The notes below the pieces were generated by a model that saw only the letters and a list, made by a program, of their open reading frames with translations, had not been told where the DNA came from and did no database searches. The position numbers and the translations under genes were made by a program. A stretch of 64,000 nucleotides of DNA from Anaerolineales bacterium (GTDB lineage: Bacteria > Chloroflexota > Anaerolineae > Anaerolineales > Villigracilaceae), in assembly GCA_020634885.1 (NCBI GenBank), contig JACKAW010000002.1:1-64000 (forward strand), read 5' to 3'. Shown piece after piece: positions 42,027 through 51,393 of the stretch (its first letter is position 1; the number at the start of each line of letters is the position of its first letter).

Positions 42027-42881
42027 ATGACTGAACCGCGCAAGAAAATGACTTTGCCCGCTCTCTATCAAAAAGCGGCGGAGGGCAAGCCCATCACCTG
42101 GCTCACCTGCTACGACTACCCAACTGCAACTATGCAAGACCAGGCAGGCGTGGACATGATCCTCGTTGGCGACAGCCTCGGCATGACCATGCTCGGCTAC
42201 GACTCGACCCTGCCCGTCACAATGGACGACATGATCCGTCACGCCGCGGCGGTTCGGCGTGGTGCGCCAAACGTTTGGCTGGTTGGCGATATGCCATACA
42301 TGAGCTATCAACCGAGTGTCGAATCCGCGATTCGCAATGCGGGCAGATTCATGGCAGAAGCAGGCTGCGACTGTATCAAACTCGAAGGCGGCGCGGCGAT
42401 GGCGGATCGCATCAAGGGGATCGTGGATGCGGGCATTCCCGCCATCGGTCATTTGGGACTCACGCCTCAATCTGTCTCCGCTCTGGGCGGGTTCAAGTTA
42501 CAGGGAAAGTCAGCCACGCTGGCAAAGAAGATCGTGGACGATGCGAAGGCGCTCGAAGAAGCAGGCGCGTTCTGCATTTTGCTCGAACTCGTCCCTGATC
42601 GATTATGTCAACTCATCACCGAACGCGCAAAGAATGCCATCATCATGTCGCTGGGTTCAGGGTTGGGGGCGCATGGACAATTACTCATCTATCATGATGC
42701 CTTTGCTCTGTATCCCAAATTCAAGCCGCGCATGGCAAAAGTCTTTGCAGATGCGGGTGCGGTGATTCGTGAAGGGTTGAATGGCTACGTCAAAGAAGTG
42801 ACCGAGAAGACCTTCCCTGCCAAAGAGAATTGGTTCGGAATGCCTGATGAAGAGTATGATGAGTTGTTGAAGATGCTCTAA
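42027..42881 (+). CDS. panB: 3-methyl-2-oxobutanoate hydroxymethyltransferase
   Basis: Adds a hydroxymethyl group from methylene-tetrahydrofolate to 2-oxoisovalerate, first step of pantothenate synthesis. The 284-residue protein shows WLTCYDYPTATMQDQAGVDM, LVGDSLGMTMLGYDSTLPV (metal-binding Asp) and FMAEAGCDCIKLEGG, IGHLGLTPQSVSALGGFKLQG, all PanB landmarks. GGAGG lies before the ATG at 42027; an upstream start at 41991 is less likely. No panC or panD is adjacent. Confidence 0.95.
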   Translation: MTEPRKKMTLPALYQKAAEGKPITWLTCYDYPTATMQDQAGVDMILVGDSLGMTMLGYDSTLPVTMDDMIRHAAAVRRGAPNVWLVGDMPYMSYQPSVESAIRNAGRFMAEAGCDCIKLEGGAAMADRIKGIVDAGIPAIGHLGLTPQSVSALGGFKLQGKSATLAKKIVDDAKALEEAGAFCILLELVPDRLCQLITERAKNAIIMSLGSGLGAHGQLLIYHDAFALYPKFKPRMAKVFADAGAVIREGLNGYVKEVTEKTFPAKENWFGMPDEEYDELLKML

Positions 42882-42932
42882 TCTCCAATTACTAACGAAA
42901 TCGGCAATCTGTAATTTATGAAAGGATAATGA

Positions 42933-44192
42933 ATGAATACCCAATCTCTCCTAAAAATTAATCCCAACCTGCTGGACTCTGTCAACTCTGTTTTGCTCGA
43001 CCCGAATTCGCGCGTGATGAAGAACTTCTTCGATGTGGTTGCCAAGTATGGTACACCTGAAGAGATCAACCGCAAACACCGCGAATCGCGCAAGCTGGAA
43101 AATCTCTTTAAACAGGTGCAAGCTAAAGCGCCTGAATACATCAAAGACCTCAACTGGCTCATCGAACAACGTGACAGCGGCGCATTCATCTCGGTTGCAG
43201 AATACAGGCAAAAGGTTAAGGGCGAAGCGGCGAAGCAAATCCAATTTATGGATGAGAACGCTGTCACGCTCGAAGTATCCGCTTTGCAATACTTCCCGTG
43301 GATTCGTGTCATGGCGGAGCAGGCAATTGCGAACAAGACGCTCATGCCTGGACGATACATCGCTGTGCGTAAGATGAAAGAATCTGAAGCGGATGGCGAC
43401 CTGCCTGCGATTGTTGCCGCATTGGATATTATTGGCGCGTCGTTCGTGGAAACGCTCGATACGAAAGGCACGGATGGCTCGAACCCGCACCTCGGCGGCG
43501 CAGAGACGATTACGGGCTATTTTGGCGGTATCGGGCAACCGAACGAACATGCATTGCAATGGCTCGATGAATTCTTGTATTACTACACCAACTATGGTGT
43601 GCAGCATGTTTTGAATTTCAACGCAGGCACGATCTTGCTCGGTTTCATGCTTTACAAACTCGGCGTGGATATTCAATTTAAGATCAGCGTTTTCTTCGGC
43701 TCGGATAATCCCTACAACGCGCTGTGGATCATGACGATGGCGAAGTTGTTCAGCCGTGACGATGGGACGAGTCCGCTGATCGGTTTCAACTGGTCGAACT
43801 CGATCAACAACGAGACGATGGAACTGAGCGCGGATTTTCGTAAGGCGCTGGGATTTGAGCAGGTCGTGCGTTTTGAACATCACATCACCGAGCCGCAGAA
43901 GAACATCGTCATTCAACCGTACAACCGCCGCGCCGAACTCGTGGACGTTGCTGCGCGTGTGGCGAACATCGCTGCGAAACACGAAGGCGGCGACCCCGAA
44001 GTGGACGTGACCCGTGCTCACCTTTCGGATGTGCTGGATTATTTCCGCGCAAAAGATGAAGTCATTGCCAGCGGCGATTGGGACAATCTGCTCCAAAATT
44101 ATCTCGATAAAGTGGATGCCTGCAATCGCACCGCGTGGGCTTTGACGGAGAAGGGTCTGAGTTTTGTGGCGGCGAGGAATTTACACAAGTAG
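42933..44192 (+). CDS. Conserved-looking protein of unknown function
   Basis: A 419-residue cytosolic protein that I do not recognise. It starts after AAAGGATAATGA, 51 bases past panB. It has no signal peptide or membrane helix. Features include a helical N-terminal third (KYGTPEEINRKHRESRKLENL), a central Gly-rich section (DTKGTDGSNPHLGGAETITG and GYFGGIGQPNEHALQWLDEF), hydrophobic FNAGTILLGFMLYKLGVDIQ, and a C-terminal region rich in Arg, Asp and Glu. The even composition and high conservation look suggest an enzyme. The stop codon is the first base set of a palindromic element (44189-44329). Confidence 0.75.
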   Translation: MNTQSLLKINPNLLDSVNSVLLDPNSRVMKNFFDVVAKYGTPEEINRKHRESRKLENLFKQVQAKAPEYIKDLNWLIEQRDSGAFISVAEYRQKVKGEAAKQIQFMDENAVTLEVSALQYFPWIRVMAEQAIANKTLMPGRYIAVRKMKESEADGDLPAIVAALDIIGASFVETLDTKGTDGSNPHLGGAETITGYFGGIGQPNEHALQWLDEFLYYYTNYGVQHVLNFNAGTILLGFMLYKLGVDIQFKISVFFGSDNPYNALWIMTMAKLFSRDDGTSPLIGFNWSNSINNETMELSADFRKALGFEQVVRFEHHITEPQKNIVIQPYNRRAELVDVAARVANIAAKHEGGDPEVDVTRAHLSDVLDYFRAKDEVIASGDWDNLLQNYLDKVDACNRTAWALTEKGLSFVAARNLHK

Positions 44193-44329
44193 GGGCGACC
44201 CGTCCAGGTTAAACATAAACCTTATTGCTTCAAAGAAGGGTCGCCCTGTGGCAACAATATAACCCGCCAATCAGGGCGACCCTTCTTTGTATTCCAAAGT
44301 TATTTACGACCTGGACGGGTCACCCCTAC
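44189..44329. repeat. Nested palindromic MITE-like element
   Basis: The outer inverted repeat has 21-base arms (44189-44209 and 44309-44329) with one mismatch. A second perfect 17-base inverted repeat lies inside (44232-44248 and 44272-44288). The arms share GGGCGACCC-like cores, so the element could fold into a long two-stem structure. It is 141 bases, has no reading frame, and its left end supplies the stop of the preceding gene. Confidence 0.75.
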
Positions 44330-44350
44330 GATATCAAAAAGTGAGAACGA

Positions 44351-44500
44351 ATGACCACACTCGAACGAACCAATGAATTGACTGCATAAGAAATCGTTGA
44401 CTTCAACAAGGAATGTACCTTCTTCTCGTGGACAGCGCAGGGGAAGTTGAATCTGATTCCTGTGGCGTACGTAGAGGGCGTGTATTTTTTGGAATGATTC
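44351..44500 (+). pseudogene. N-terminal remnant of a class III aminotransferase
   Basis: From the ATG at 44351 the frame reads MTTLERTNELTA, then a TAA, then EIVDFNKECTFFSWTAQGKL and NLIPVAYVEGVYFLE before another stop. This matches the N-terminal pattern of class III PLP aminotransferases (family knowledge, no search). The first stop looks like a CAA to TAA change; the second follows with loss of the rest of the gene. It lies right next to the palindromic element. The remaining stretch up to 44670 shows nothing further. Confidence 0.65.
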
Positions 44501-44670
44501 AAGACCAAACCAATCACCTGCTTTTCGGCTTTCGAGCGCGCGAGTCTGTTTCGCTCCATCCTTAAAAATTACCCTCACCCCCTTTTTTACTTATGTTAAA
44601 TTCTCCTTAAATGTTTCACTATTCCGTTACATCCACCATAAAATACTTCTTCTGAAAGGATTAATTCATC

Positions 44671-44958
44671 ATGACTACTGCGCTTGAGCATTTTCGAAAT
44701 CTTAGTAAAGGGGACCAAATTTCCCTGGTCCTTGCAGGAATTGTTGTCGACGGAACATTTGAGGAATTGGCGGATGATTGCATTGTATTGGTAGATGTGA
44801 AATCTCCTGCTATCAAAAAGAAGAATTACACTTTGAAGATCCCTGTTGATAACATCTATGCTTGGGGTGAGAAGAAAAAGAAAGAGCCGAAGAAAGAAAA
44901 GAAAGAAGAGAAAGAAAAAAAAGCAAAGAAAAATAAGAAAGAAGAAGCATCTGAGTAG
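44671..44958 (+). CDS. Small protein with lysine/glutamate-rich tail
   Basis: A 95-residue protein. The first 65 residues look like a small beta-barrel (GDQISLVLAGIVVDGTFEEL, CIVLVDVKSP, YTLKIPVDNIYAW), perhaps SH3- or Sm-like; the last 30 are almost only Lys and Glu (from GEKKKKEPKKEKKEE). AAAGGA precedes the start. The tail suggests nucleic acid or ribosome contact, but no function is claimed. The Lys run is coded by AAG/AAA and GAA/GAG mixtures, so it is not merely a DNA repeat. Confidence 0.6.
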   Translation: MTTALEHFRNLSKGDQISLVLAGIVVDGTFEELADDCIVLVDVKSPAIKKKNYTLKIPVDNIYAWGEKKKKEPKKEKKEEKEKKAKKNKKEEASE

Positions 44959-45044
44959 TAAATTCAGTTCCAGTACTACGAATTCTGCTTGGATGAGTTA
45001 ATAGGTTCTAAGTAGTCGGTCGAATTAAAATATAAAAAGAACAT

Positions 45045-45188
45045 CGTCATTGCGAGGAGGGTGCTCTCCCAGCACTTGCGTACTGGGCAAGTGTCCCGAC
45101 GAAGCAATCTTGCTCACGTTTCCCGGGATTGCTTCGCCACAAAGAGCGTGGCTCGCACGCGTGCCTGCGCACGGTACAGGCAATGACG
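45045..45188. repeat. Palindromic dispersed repeat (CGTCATTGC type)
   Basis: The ends are CGTCATTGC (45045-45053) and GCAATGACG (45180-45188). Inside lies a second inverted pair CGAAGCAATC (45100-45109) and GATTGCTTCG (45127-45136). This pattern is like the common CGTCATTGCGAGGAG repeat of many bacterial genomes. No reading frame. The flanking parts of the 44959-45434 gap hold an oligo-T hairpin-like dyad (AACCTGC near 45256 and GCAGGTT near 45277), which may terminate the small gene at 44671-44958 or the convergent signalling gene. Confidence 0.65.
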
Positions 45189-45434
45189 GAATTCTAATTG
45201 TTTTCGACCAACTACTTAGCTTGATGCGCCTTAACCTTAGCCAACCAGATGTTGACAACCTGCCATGCTCAAATGCGCAGGTTGTTTTATTAAGTTAATG
45301 GAATGTTGATTACCCCATTACATCGTAATTTGCATTAATTTTGGTCTCTGTTGCAGCGCCTCTGCCAAATGAGGGGATTGGATATTCCTGCGAATCACCT
45401 CGCTGGTTTTGTCCAGGCGACCTCCACTTGGTTT

Positions 45435-47165
45435 TTAGTAATTTGCAGACCATCCATCGGAAGTTAGCGTAAGTTTGCCAGATTCAACCAGCTGTGCCAC
45501 TTCTTTTTGTAGGAGCGCAGGTTTACCGTCAGTGGATTGATATAACCATTGAACAAAGTCTTGCGGCGCATCCCAGCCCACATTGTGACGCAGCCAGAGT
45601 TGAACGCCGTGAGCGGTAAGCGGAGATAACTTAATTTCTGTTTGATTAATATCATCTGCCAATATGCTTTTTGTTGCCCCAGCGTACGCCAAGCCAATGG
45701 GGAAAATAAAATGGGTCTGGACCAGTTGTTGTAAACCGCTGCAAGTGGCAGGGTCAACCCAATCTACATTGTCCAGTACGATTAATACGCCGTGGTTTTG
45801 GCGTTCTACTACAAAAGGTGGGAGTGTAATTGTGAGCGCTTCAGCGAGTGGTGTTGGGTTAACAGGATGTGTCCATACATTGGTGATATCTGTTTGCGAT
45901 TCGTGAGCAACTCTTACCACACCATACGATTCCTTTTGTAGCTCCGGCATCCCAGATAGGAAAAATACAGCATAATTTCTCAAGCGCGCATGTGCCGCTA
46001 TCTCACGCAGGAAGCGGGATTGACCGCAACCGAGATCACCGCGTACCCATATCCCGCCATGCCGCATAATTTCCAGTTCATCAAAAAAGCCCCGCATGGT
46101 TTCCAATGCCTTTTCACGATCAATGAGGCGTGAAATTTCCGGCGCAGAGTCGTCTTCACGAGAGGATTCAACAACAGGTTCAAATGAGCCGACGACGCGG
46201 GCGCGTCCTGCCCGTTTGGCTTGATAGGCGCGTCGATCTGCTACCTTTAGCAGGTCTTCCATTGTTGCTGGTTCTTCCATATCTGCTGAAAAACTTGCTG
46301 CACCAATACTAAGGGTAAGGGTAAGCGGGGGAGTGCCGGGCAGGGGTGTTTCCCGTACTGCATTTAAAATACGCTGTGCAATGGAGGTTGCCTGCTCTGC
46401 ATCGATCTCCGGCAGTAACACGCAAAACTCATCGCCCCCATAACGGAATAACAGGTCTTCCTCTCGCAGGGCACTTTGTGTGCGTTGTGCAAACTCTTTC
46501 AAGGCTTCATCCCCGCGCGCGTGACCAAAACCATCGTTGATGCTTTTAAAGTGATCCAGATCCAGCATCAGGAGCGAAAAGTTCTTCCCGCGTTGGTGCA
46601 TTTTGGATAGAGATTGGTCGAAAGTTGCGCGTGTGTGAACTCCGGTTAATGTATCGCGCGGTTCCTCTTTTGGAGCGGGTTGGGCTTGGCGGTGGGTTTC
46701 TGCCCGCAGACGGTTGCTTAGGATGCGCATTAACTCCAGTCCAAATTCTGGCTTGGATTGAATCAATTGGTTGAATCCTACTTTGTTGATACAGAGCAAA
46801 CGCGCAGGTGATAATGCCGCAACCGTTGCCATACGCGGACGCCCCTCAACCAGAGCCATCTCACCGATAATCTCCCCTGCGCCGCGCACTGCAATCAAGT
46901 TGGGACGTTCTGCGCGATCGGTAATGACCGCAGTTTTTCCATCCAAAATAAGGTACAGGGCTTCGCCGCTTTCGCCTTCATCAAAGAGAACTTCGCCTGC
47001 TTGAAGCGTGACTTCGCTTGCCCATTGATCTAATAGAGCAGGTGTTTTGGCAAGCCGCTTGAAGAACGATAAACTGTCCTGGGTCGTTTCGTGTTCAACA
47101 GCCCCAGTCATCAGGGATGCTTGTTTCCAAAAATATGCCAGTTCTTTCGGCGATAAAGATGTCAT
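45435..47165 (-). CDS. Cyclic-nucleotide-binding, GGDEF and ATPase-domain signalling protein
   Basis: A 576-residue protein with an N-terminal cyclic-nucleotide-binding domain (about 45-150; LQAGEVLFDEGESGEALYLI and GAGEIIGEMALVEGRPRMAT), a complete GGDEF diguanylate cyclase domain (about 175-330; LDLDHFKSINDGFGHARGDE and RYGGDEFCVLLPE), and a C-terminal AAA/STAND-like ATPase part (GDLGCGQSRFLREI as a degenerate P-loop, VLIVLDNVDWVDPAT as Walker B-like). Its start overlaps the stop of the cyclase-ATPase-TPR gene (ATGA), so the two proteins are made together. It may read cAMP from that partner and write cyclic di-GMP (inference). Confidence 0.88.
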   Translation of the reverse strand: MTSLSPKELAYFWKQASLMTGAVEHETTQDSLSFFKRLAKTPALLDQWASEVTLQAGEVLFDEGESGEALYLILDGKTAVITDRAERPNLIAVRGAGEIIGEMALVEGRPRMATVAALSPARLLCINKVGFNQLIQSKPEFGLELMRILSNRLRAETHRQAQPAPKEEPRDTLTGVHTRATFDQSLSKMHQRGKNFSLLMLDLDHFKSINDGFGHARGDEALKEFAQRTQSALREEDLLFRYGGDEFCVLLPEIDAEQATSIAQRILNAVRETPLPGTPPLTLTLSIGAASFSADMEEPATMEDLLKVADRRAYQAKRAGRARVVGSFEPVVESSREDDSAPEISRLIDREKALETMRGFFDELEIMRHGGIWVRGDLGCGQSRFLREIAAHARLRNYAVFFLSGMPELQKESYGVVRVAHESQTDITNVWTHPVNPTPLAEALTITLPPFVVERQNHGVLIVLDNVDWVDPATCSGLQQLVQTHFIFPIGLAYAGATKSILADDINQTEIKLSPLTAHGVQLWLRHNVGWDAPQDFVQWLYQSTDGKPALLQKEVAQLVESGKLTLTSDGWSANY

Positions 47166-50100
47166 GTGTTTTCCTTCAATACTTTCCTCACCGCTTCTTC
47201 CAAACTCCACGCACTGCCCTCCTCCCACGCAGATTGGAACGCGGCTGCGCTTAATTGTTCTTGCACAGCGGAGAGCGTTCGCTTATGAATGTACATGACT
47301 TCGGCTTCCATCATCACTTTGAGAGCCTTAAGCGCGGAATCTACTGTGCCTAATAGTTGTGCAGCAAACAGCGGATTATTATCCTGAAGCGCCAATGCCG
47401 CCACCCCAACAAGGCTGGATGTTTGCTCCCACTGCTCGTCAGATTCCTGGCGTAAGCTTAAACTGTCTATTATGTATTTGCGCGCTTCAGGTTTGTTTTC
47501 GCGCAGGTTTGTTTCTCCAAGCCCGAGCAGAAAATATCCTATCTCGTTTTTGCTGTTCATTTCCTGACTCATTGACAGCCCTTCTTCATAAATTGCACGC
47601 GCTGTGGGGAGATCGTCTTGCGCCAGTGTTACGGTCCCCAGGTTGTTGAGTGCATTCAAGATGCCGTACTTATGCCCAACCTCGCGGAACAGACTCAAAC
47701 TTTCCTCGTCAAATCTCCGTGCTGCAATTAAGTCTCCTTGCATAAATGCCATATTTCCAAAATTAACGAGTGAAATTGCCAATCCGCGTTTGTCGCCTAT
47801 CTCGCGTCGCAGGCTTAGGCTTTCTTCCTGCAATGCCCATGCTGTAGACGCGTCGCCTTGAACATATATGGCATTTCCTAAATTGCCGAGCGAAAGCGCC
47901 AGTCCGTGTTTGTCGCCGATCATGCGTTTTAGGTTGATGCTCTCTTCCTGTAGGGCTCGTGCTTGGGGATATTGCCCTTGTTGGTATGCTAGAGATGCCA
48001 GATTATTGAGCGCCGCCGCGATGCCAACCTTATCCCCAATTTCGTGCTTTAGGGCAAGGCTCTCCTCATATAAATCTTGCGCCACGGTATGGTTGCTTTC
48101 ATGATGTGCTGCAATCCCTAGTCCGTTCAGCGCCTGTGCCATCTCGAATTTATTACCAGTTTGTCGTGCCAGCACAAGACCTTCCTGAAGCGCATGAACC
48201 GCTTCATCGTGCCTGCCCATGAGCCATAACACATTGCCAGTCTCGATCAATACCTGGGCTAAGCCAATCGTATCTTTTAATGCGGTGCAGGTTTCTTTTG
48301 CTTGTGCCAACCAATCAAGTGCGGCTTCGCTATGTGTCCACATGCGATTCACCTTACCCAAGGCGAACAAAGCTGCAGATTGCTGAGACAAATCATCATG
48401 GGCAGACGCTAGTGCGGCGCGGTTCTCGCGTTCAGATTCGGCATAGTTGCCAGTCAGTTCAAAAATTGTTCCGAGTTCGAGATGGATTTGCGCACGTGAA
48501 AGAGAATCTTGAAGCAAGGGCAATAATTTGCGGTAGTATGCCAGCGCGGCATCATTGGCAAAATTCCCCTGAGCCGCTTCGCCTGCTTTTTTCAGGTATT
48601 CGATTTTCTTGACGGTGTTGCTGCTGTGTTCATAATGAAAAGCAAGCGCTTCCAGTGGTAACGCATTGGGATAGGTCTGTTCCAAATAAGCTGCCAACTG
48701 CTCGTGCAGTTTGGCGCGCGTGGCGTAGGGCAGACTCTCGTAGGTGACTTCGTGGGTGATGATATGTTTGAATAAATACGCCAGTTCGGGTTCGGGCGTA
48801 TCCAGCGGGGTAATGTCCAATTCTGCCAGTTCGGATAGATTGTCTTTAACCTGTACCGCATCCCCCAAATCTGGATAGTAGCCGCGCAACCAGTCCGCTT
48901 TGAACAACCGTCCGATAATGCTCGCCGCTTTGAGCGTGATTTTTTCGCGTTCCAGCAGGCGGTCAATGCGGCTGAGAATCAAACTGTGTAAACTGTCGGG
49001 CAGTTCAATCTTTTCCAGCGCGTTTGCATCTCTTGGGTCTAGTCCGCGGTCGTGTAAGTAGTTGAGCAGTTCTTCCAAATAGAACGGATTGCCCTGGGAA
49101 CGTTCCATCAATTTTTCCGCAAAGGCAGTTGGGATGGATGCCCCATCTCCAAAAGTTTGCACCAGTTTCGCATTGAGGATTTGTCCGGCTTCCGCGTTGT
49201 TCAACTCGCGCAATTCGATTTTGGTAAACTGGGGCAGGCTTTCCAATTGTTTCAGTTCGGTTGGGCGATACGCCATCAAAAAGCACACAGGATAATTCGC
49301 CAGTGTCTTTGTCAATTGTTCCAATAAGTCGTGCGAGAGCGCGTCGATCCAATGCAGGTCTTCGATCACGATCAATAACGGCGATTCTTTCGCGGCAGAT
49401 TTTAGGCAATCTTCAAACAAAGCATATAACGCGCTTTGGCGAATCTTTGGTTCGAGGTTTTGGGTGAAATCATTATCAGGGATGTGCAAATCCAGCACTG
49501 TGCTCAAAAGCGGCATGGCATCCACACGGTTGGGCGCGTACTGCGTGACTTTATCCGCAAGCCGTTGAATTTGCTTTTCGAGCGGCATATCGGGGTCAAC
49601 ATCAAAGAGCGCCTGCCAGATGGGTTTCCATGCCAGATATGGCGTGTTGATTCCATCCGATTGACATGCACCGCCATAGCCAACAAAGCCTTTTCGCTGC
49701 GCCGCGCGGATCGCTTCAGCGGCGAGACGCGACTTGCCTAATCCCGCTTCCGCTGTTATGCCAATGACCTGCGAATTGCCTTGCAGGGTCAAATCCAATT
49801 TTTCGTGAATTAGTTGTAACTCGGCTTGACGCCCAGCCATCGGAAGATAATATGCGGGTTCTTGTATACGGATTCCGCGCCGACGATGTTCTTCCAACAC
49901 GGCAAAGACGGGAATTTCTTCGCTTTTGCCTTTAACTTTCAGTAAACGCTGCATGCCAAACTCAAATACATCCGCTAACTTTGATTGCACCCGCCCGCTG
50001 ACCAAAATTTCGCCCGGCACGGCGGTTTCCATCAGTCGCGCCGCGAGGTTTACTTCGTCGCCGATGAAGTCGTAGGACTTGCGTGTTTCACCGCCATATA

Positions 50101-51106
50101 AACCAGCCCAGACCACGCCTGTTGCGATTCCAATTTGGGTGGCAGTGATAAATTCAAAGGACGGTTTGCGTAACGCCAACGCAGCACGCAACGCGCGGCG
50201 CGAATCATCTTCGTGTGCGATGGGCGCGCCAAAAATAATCAGCAGGTAACTGCCTTTGTCGCCGATGATCGGCGCGCGCAAAAAACCTTCGTAACGCGCC
50301 ACGATGCTTTGTGCCCAACGCACATATTCATTTAACCGCACAGGCGCGGATTCGGAATCATAGTCAATGCCGCTGAAACGCACGAACATGGATGTGACCG
50401 TGCGGAACTCCGCCGCGAACGTTGTTTCATTTGTCCGCAACAATGGATGCACCCACAGACGGATCTTTTCTACGGGGATATCTGCCAGCCCGGCGGGGGC
50501 TTTTGCTTCCACCTGTGGCGCAGATCGCACCACGCCGAACCGCCAGCCTGTTACGGTGTCAATGCGCCATTCATGGATGTCTGCCACCCGCGCAGATTCT
50601 TCATCCACCAGAATTTCTCCTCGCCCTGCAAGATGTTCCCCCACAGCCATGCGCGTTAACGTCTCGCCGCCGAGCGCATCCAGCAGCTGAATATTCTCAT
50701 CGCCCACCATCATTCTTCGCGCAGGACCGCTGGCGATGGAAATTTTCAGCGCAAGGTCAGGGAAGGCGCTCATGGCGATTTGAAGTTCAAATGCGCAGGC
50801 AATGGCAAAGGAAGCATCGTTTCCTTCAAACCAACACGTCATGGAATCACCCGCAAAGTTGATGACACTGCCGCCATATTTTTGGATTTGCTCCACCAAG
50901 GCGTTGAATACATTGTTAAGTTGCTGCGAGATTTCCTCTGCCCCACGCCGTGCTCCCAGCTCGCGGTTGAGTTTTTCGGTCAGCGCGGTGAATCCTGAAA
51001 CGTCCGCAAACAGAGCAGAGCCGGTTGCGCGGTCTGGTAATGTTTCACTGCGTGATATTGCCTGTAACCGATCTTGAGGGAGATGGGAGGAAAGTGTGTT
51101 GTTCAT
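47162..51106 (-). CDS. Class III nucleotide cyclase, AAA ATPase and TPR protein
   Basis: A 1314-residue cytosolic protein with the layout of soluble adenylyl cyclases: two cyclase homology domains (about 25-185 and 235-410), an AAA/STAND ATPase (P-loop GITAEAGLGKSRLAAEA about 450, Walker B LLIVIEDLHWIDALS), then about ten TPR units (QALNGLGIAAHHESNHTVAQ-like repeats from about 880). Cyclase one has both metal Asp (FADVSGFTAL, INFAGDSMT). Cyclase two has an Arg in place of the first Asp (MFVRFSGID) but keeps Gly-Asp-Lys and VNLAARL, so the dimer could have one active site. ATG at 51106 preferred; one at 51136 also reads in frame. Confidence 0.9.
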   Translation of the reverse strand: MNNTLSSHLPQDRLQAISRSETLPDRATGSALFADVSGFTALTEKLNRELGARRGAEEISQQLNNVFNALVEQIQKYGGSVINFAGDSMTCWFEGNDASFAIACAFELQIAMSAFPDLALKISIASGPARRMMVGDENIQLLDALGGETLTRMAVGEHLAGRGEILVDEESARVADIHEWRIDTVTGWRFGVVRSAPQVEAKAPAGLADIPVEKIRLWVHPLLRTNETTFAAEFRTVTSMFVRFSGIDYDSESAPVRLNEYVRWAQSIVARYEGFLRAPIIGDKGSYLLIIFGAPIAHEDDSRRALRAALALRKPSFEFITATQIGIATGVVWAGLYGGETRKSYDFIGDEVNLAARLMETAVPGEILVSGRVQSKLADVFEFGMQRLLKVKGKSEEIPVFAVLEEHRRRGIRIQEPAYYLPMAGRQAELQLIHEKLDLTLQGNSQVIGITAEAGLGKSRLAAEAIRAAQRKGFVGYGGACQSDGINTPYLAWKPIWQALFDVDPDMPLEKQIQRLADKVTQYAPNRVDAMPLLSTVLDLHIPDNDFTQNLEPKIRQSALYALFEDCLKSAAKESPLLIVIEDLHWIDALSHDLLEQLTKTLANYPVCFLMAYRPTELKQLESLPQFTKIELRELNNAEAGQILNAKLVQTFGDGASIPTAFAEKLMERSQGNPFYLEELLNYLHDRGLDPRDANALEKIELPDSLHSLILSRIDRLLEREKITLKAASIIGRLFKADWLRGYYPDLGDAVQVKDNLSELAELDITPLDTPEPELAYLFKHIITHEVTYESLPYATRAKLHEQLAAYLEQTYPNALPLEALAFHYEHSSNTVKKIEYLKKAGEAAQGNFANDAALAYYRKLLPLLQDSLSRAQIHLELGTIFELTGNYAESERENRAALASAHDDLSQQSAALFALGKVNRMWTHSEAALDWLAQAKETCTALKDTIGLAQVLIETGNVLWLMGRHDEAVHALQEGLVLARQTGNKFEMAQALNGLGIAAHHESNHTVAQDLYEESLALKHEIGDKVGIAAALNNLASLAYQQGQYPQARALQEESINLKRMIGDKHGLALSLGNLGNAIYVQGDASTAWALQEESLSLRREIGDKRGLAISLVNFGNMAFMQGDLIAARRFDEESLSLFREVGHKYGILNALNNLGTVTLAQDDLPTARAIYEEGLSMSQEMNSKNEIGYFLLGLGETNLRENKPEARKYIIDSLSLRQESDEQWEQTSSLVGVAALALQDNNPLFAAQLLGTVDSALKALKVMMEAEVMYIHKRTLSAVQEQLSAAAFQSAWEEGSAWSLEEAVRKVLKENT

Positions 51107-51393
51107 CTTCACATGCCTTTCGAACAGGAGTGCCATTTTGTTTGGGAATGGACAGGGATGGCAGAATGAATACGGATTGTAGGTTACAGTGATATTGTTA
51201 TATCTAATTTGTTTGAGCGTTTGTGAAAAAAATTATCTGTGCGATTTTAGCACACCTAAAAAAGCAAAGACAGTTATGTAATTGAGGAAAAATTAGGGGG
51301 CAGGTGTGATTGAGAACATCTTACAAATGGATTAACGTTTTTTAATTTGGTAAGAAGGGGATGCGAGTTGTTTCCAAAAGGAAAGGAATTTTT

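Noticed and set aside
42951..44096. Long minus-strand frame of 381 codons
   Set aside because: Mirror of the 42933-44192 gene, which has a ribosome site and protein-like composition; the mirror frame has neither.
44300..44578. Minus-strand frame of 92 codons
   Set aside because: It runs through the palindromic element and the aminotransferase remnant on the opposite strand; no family features.
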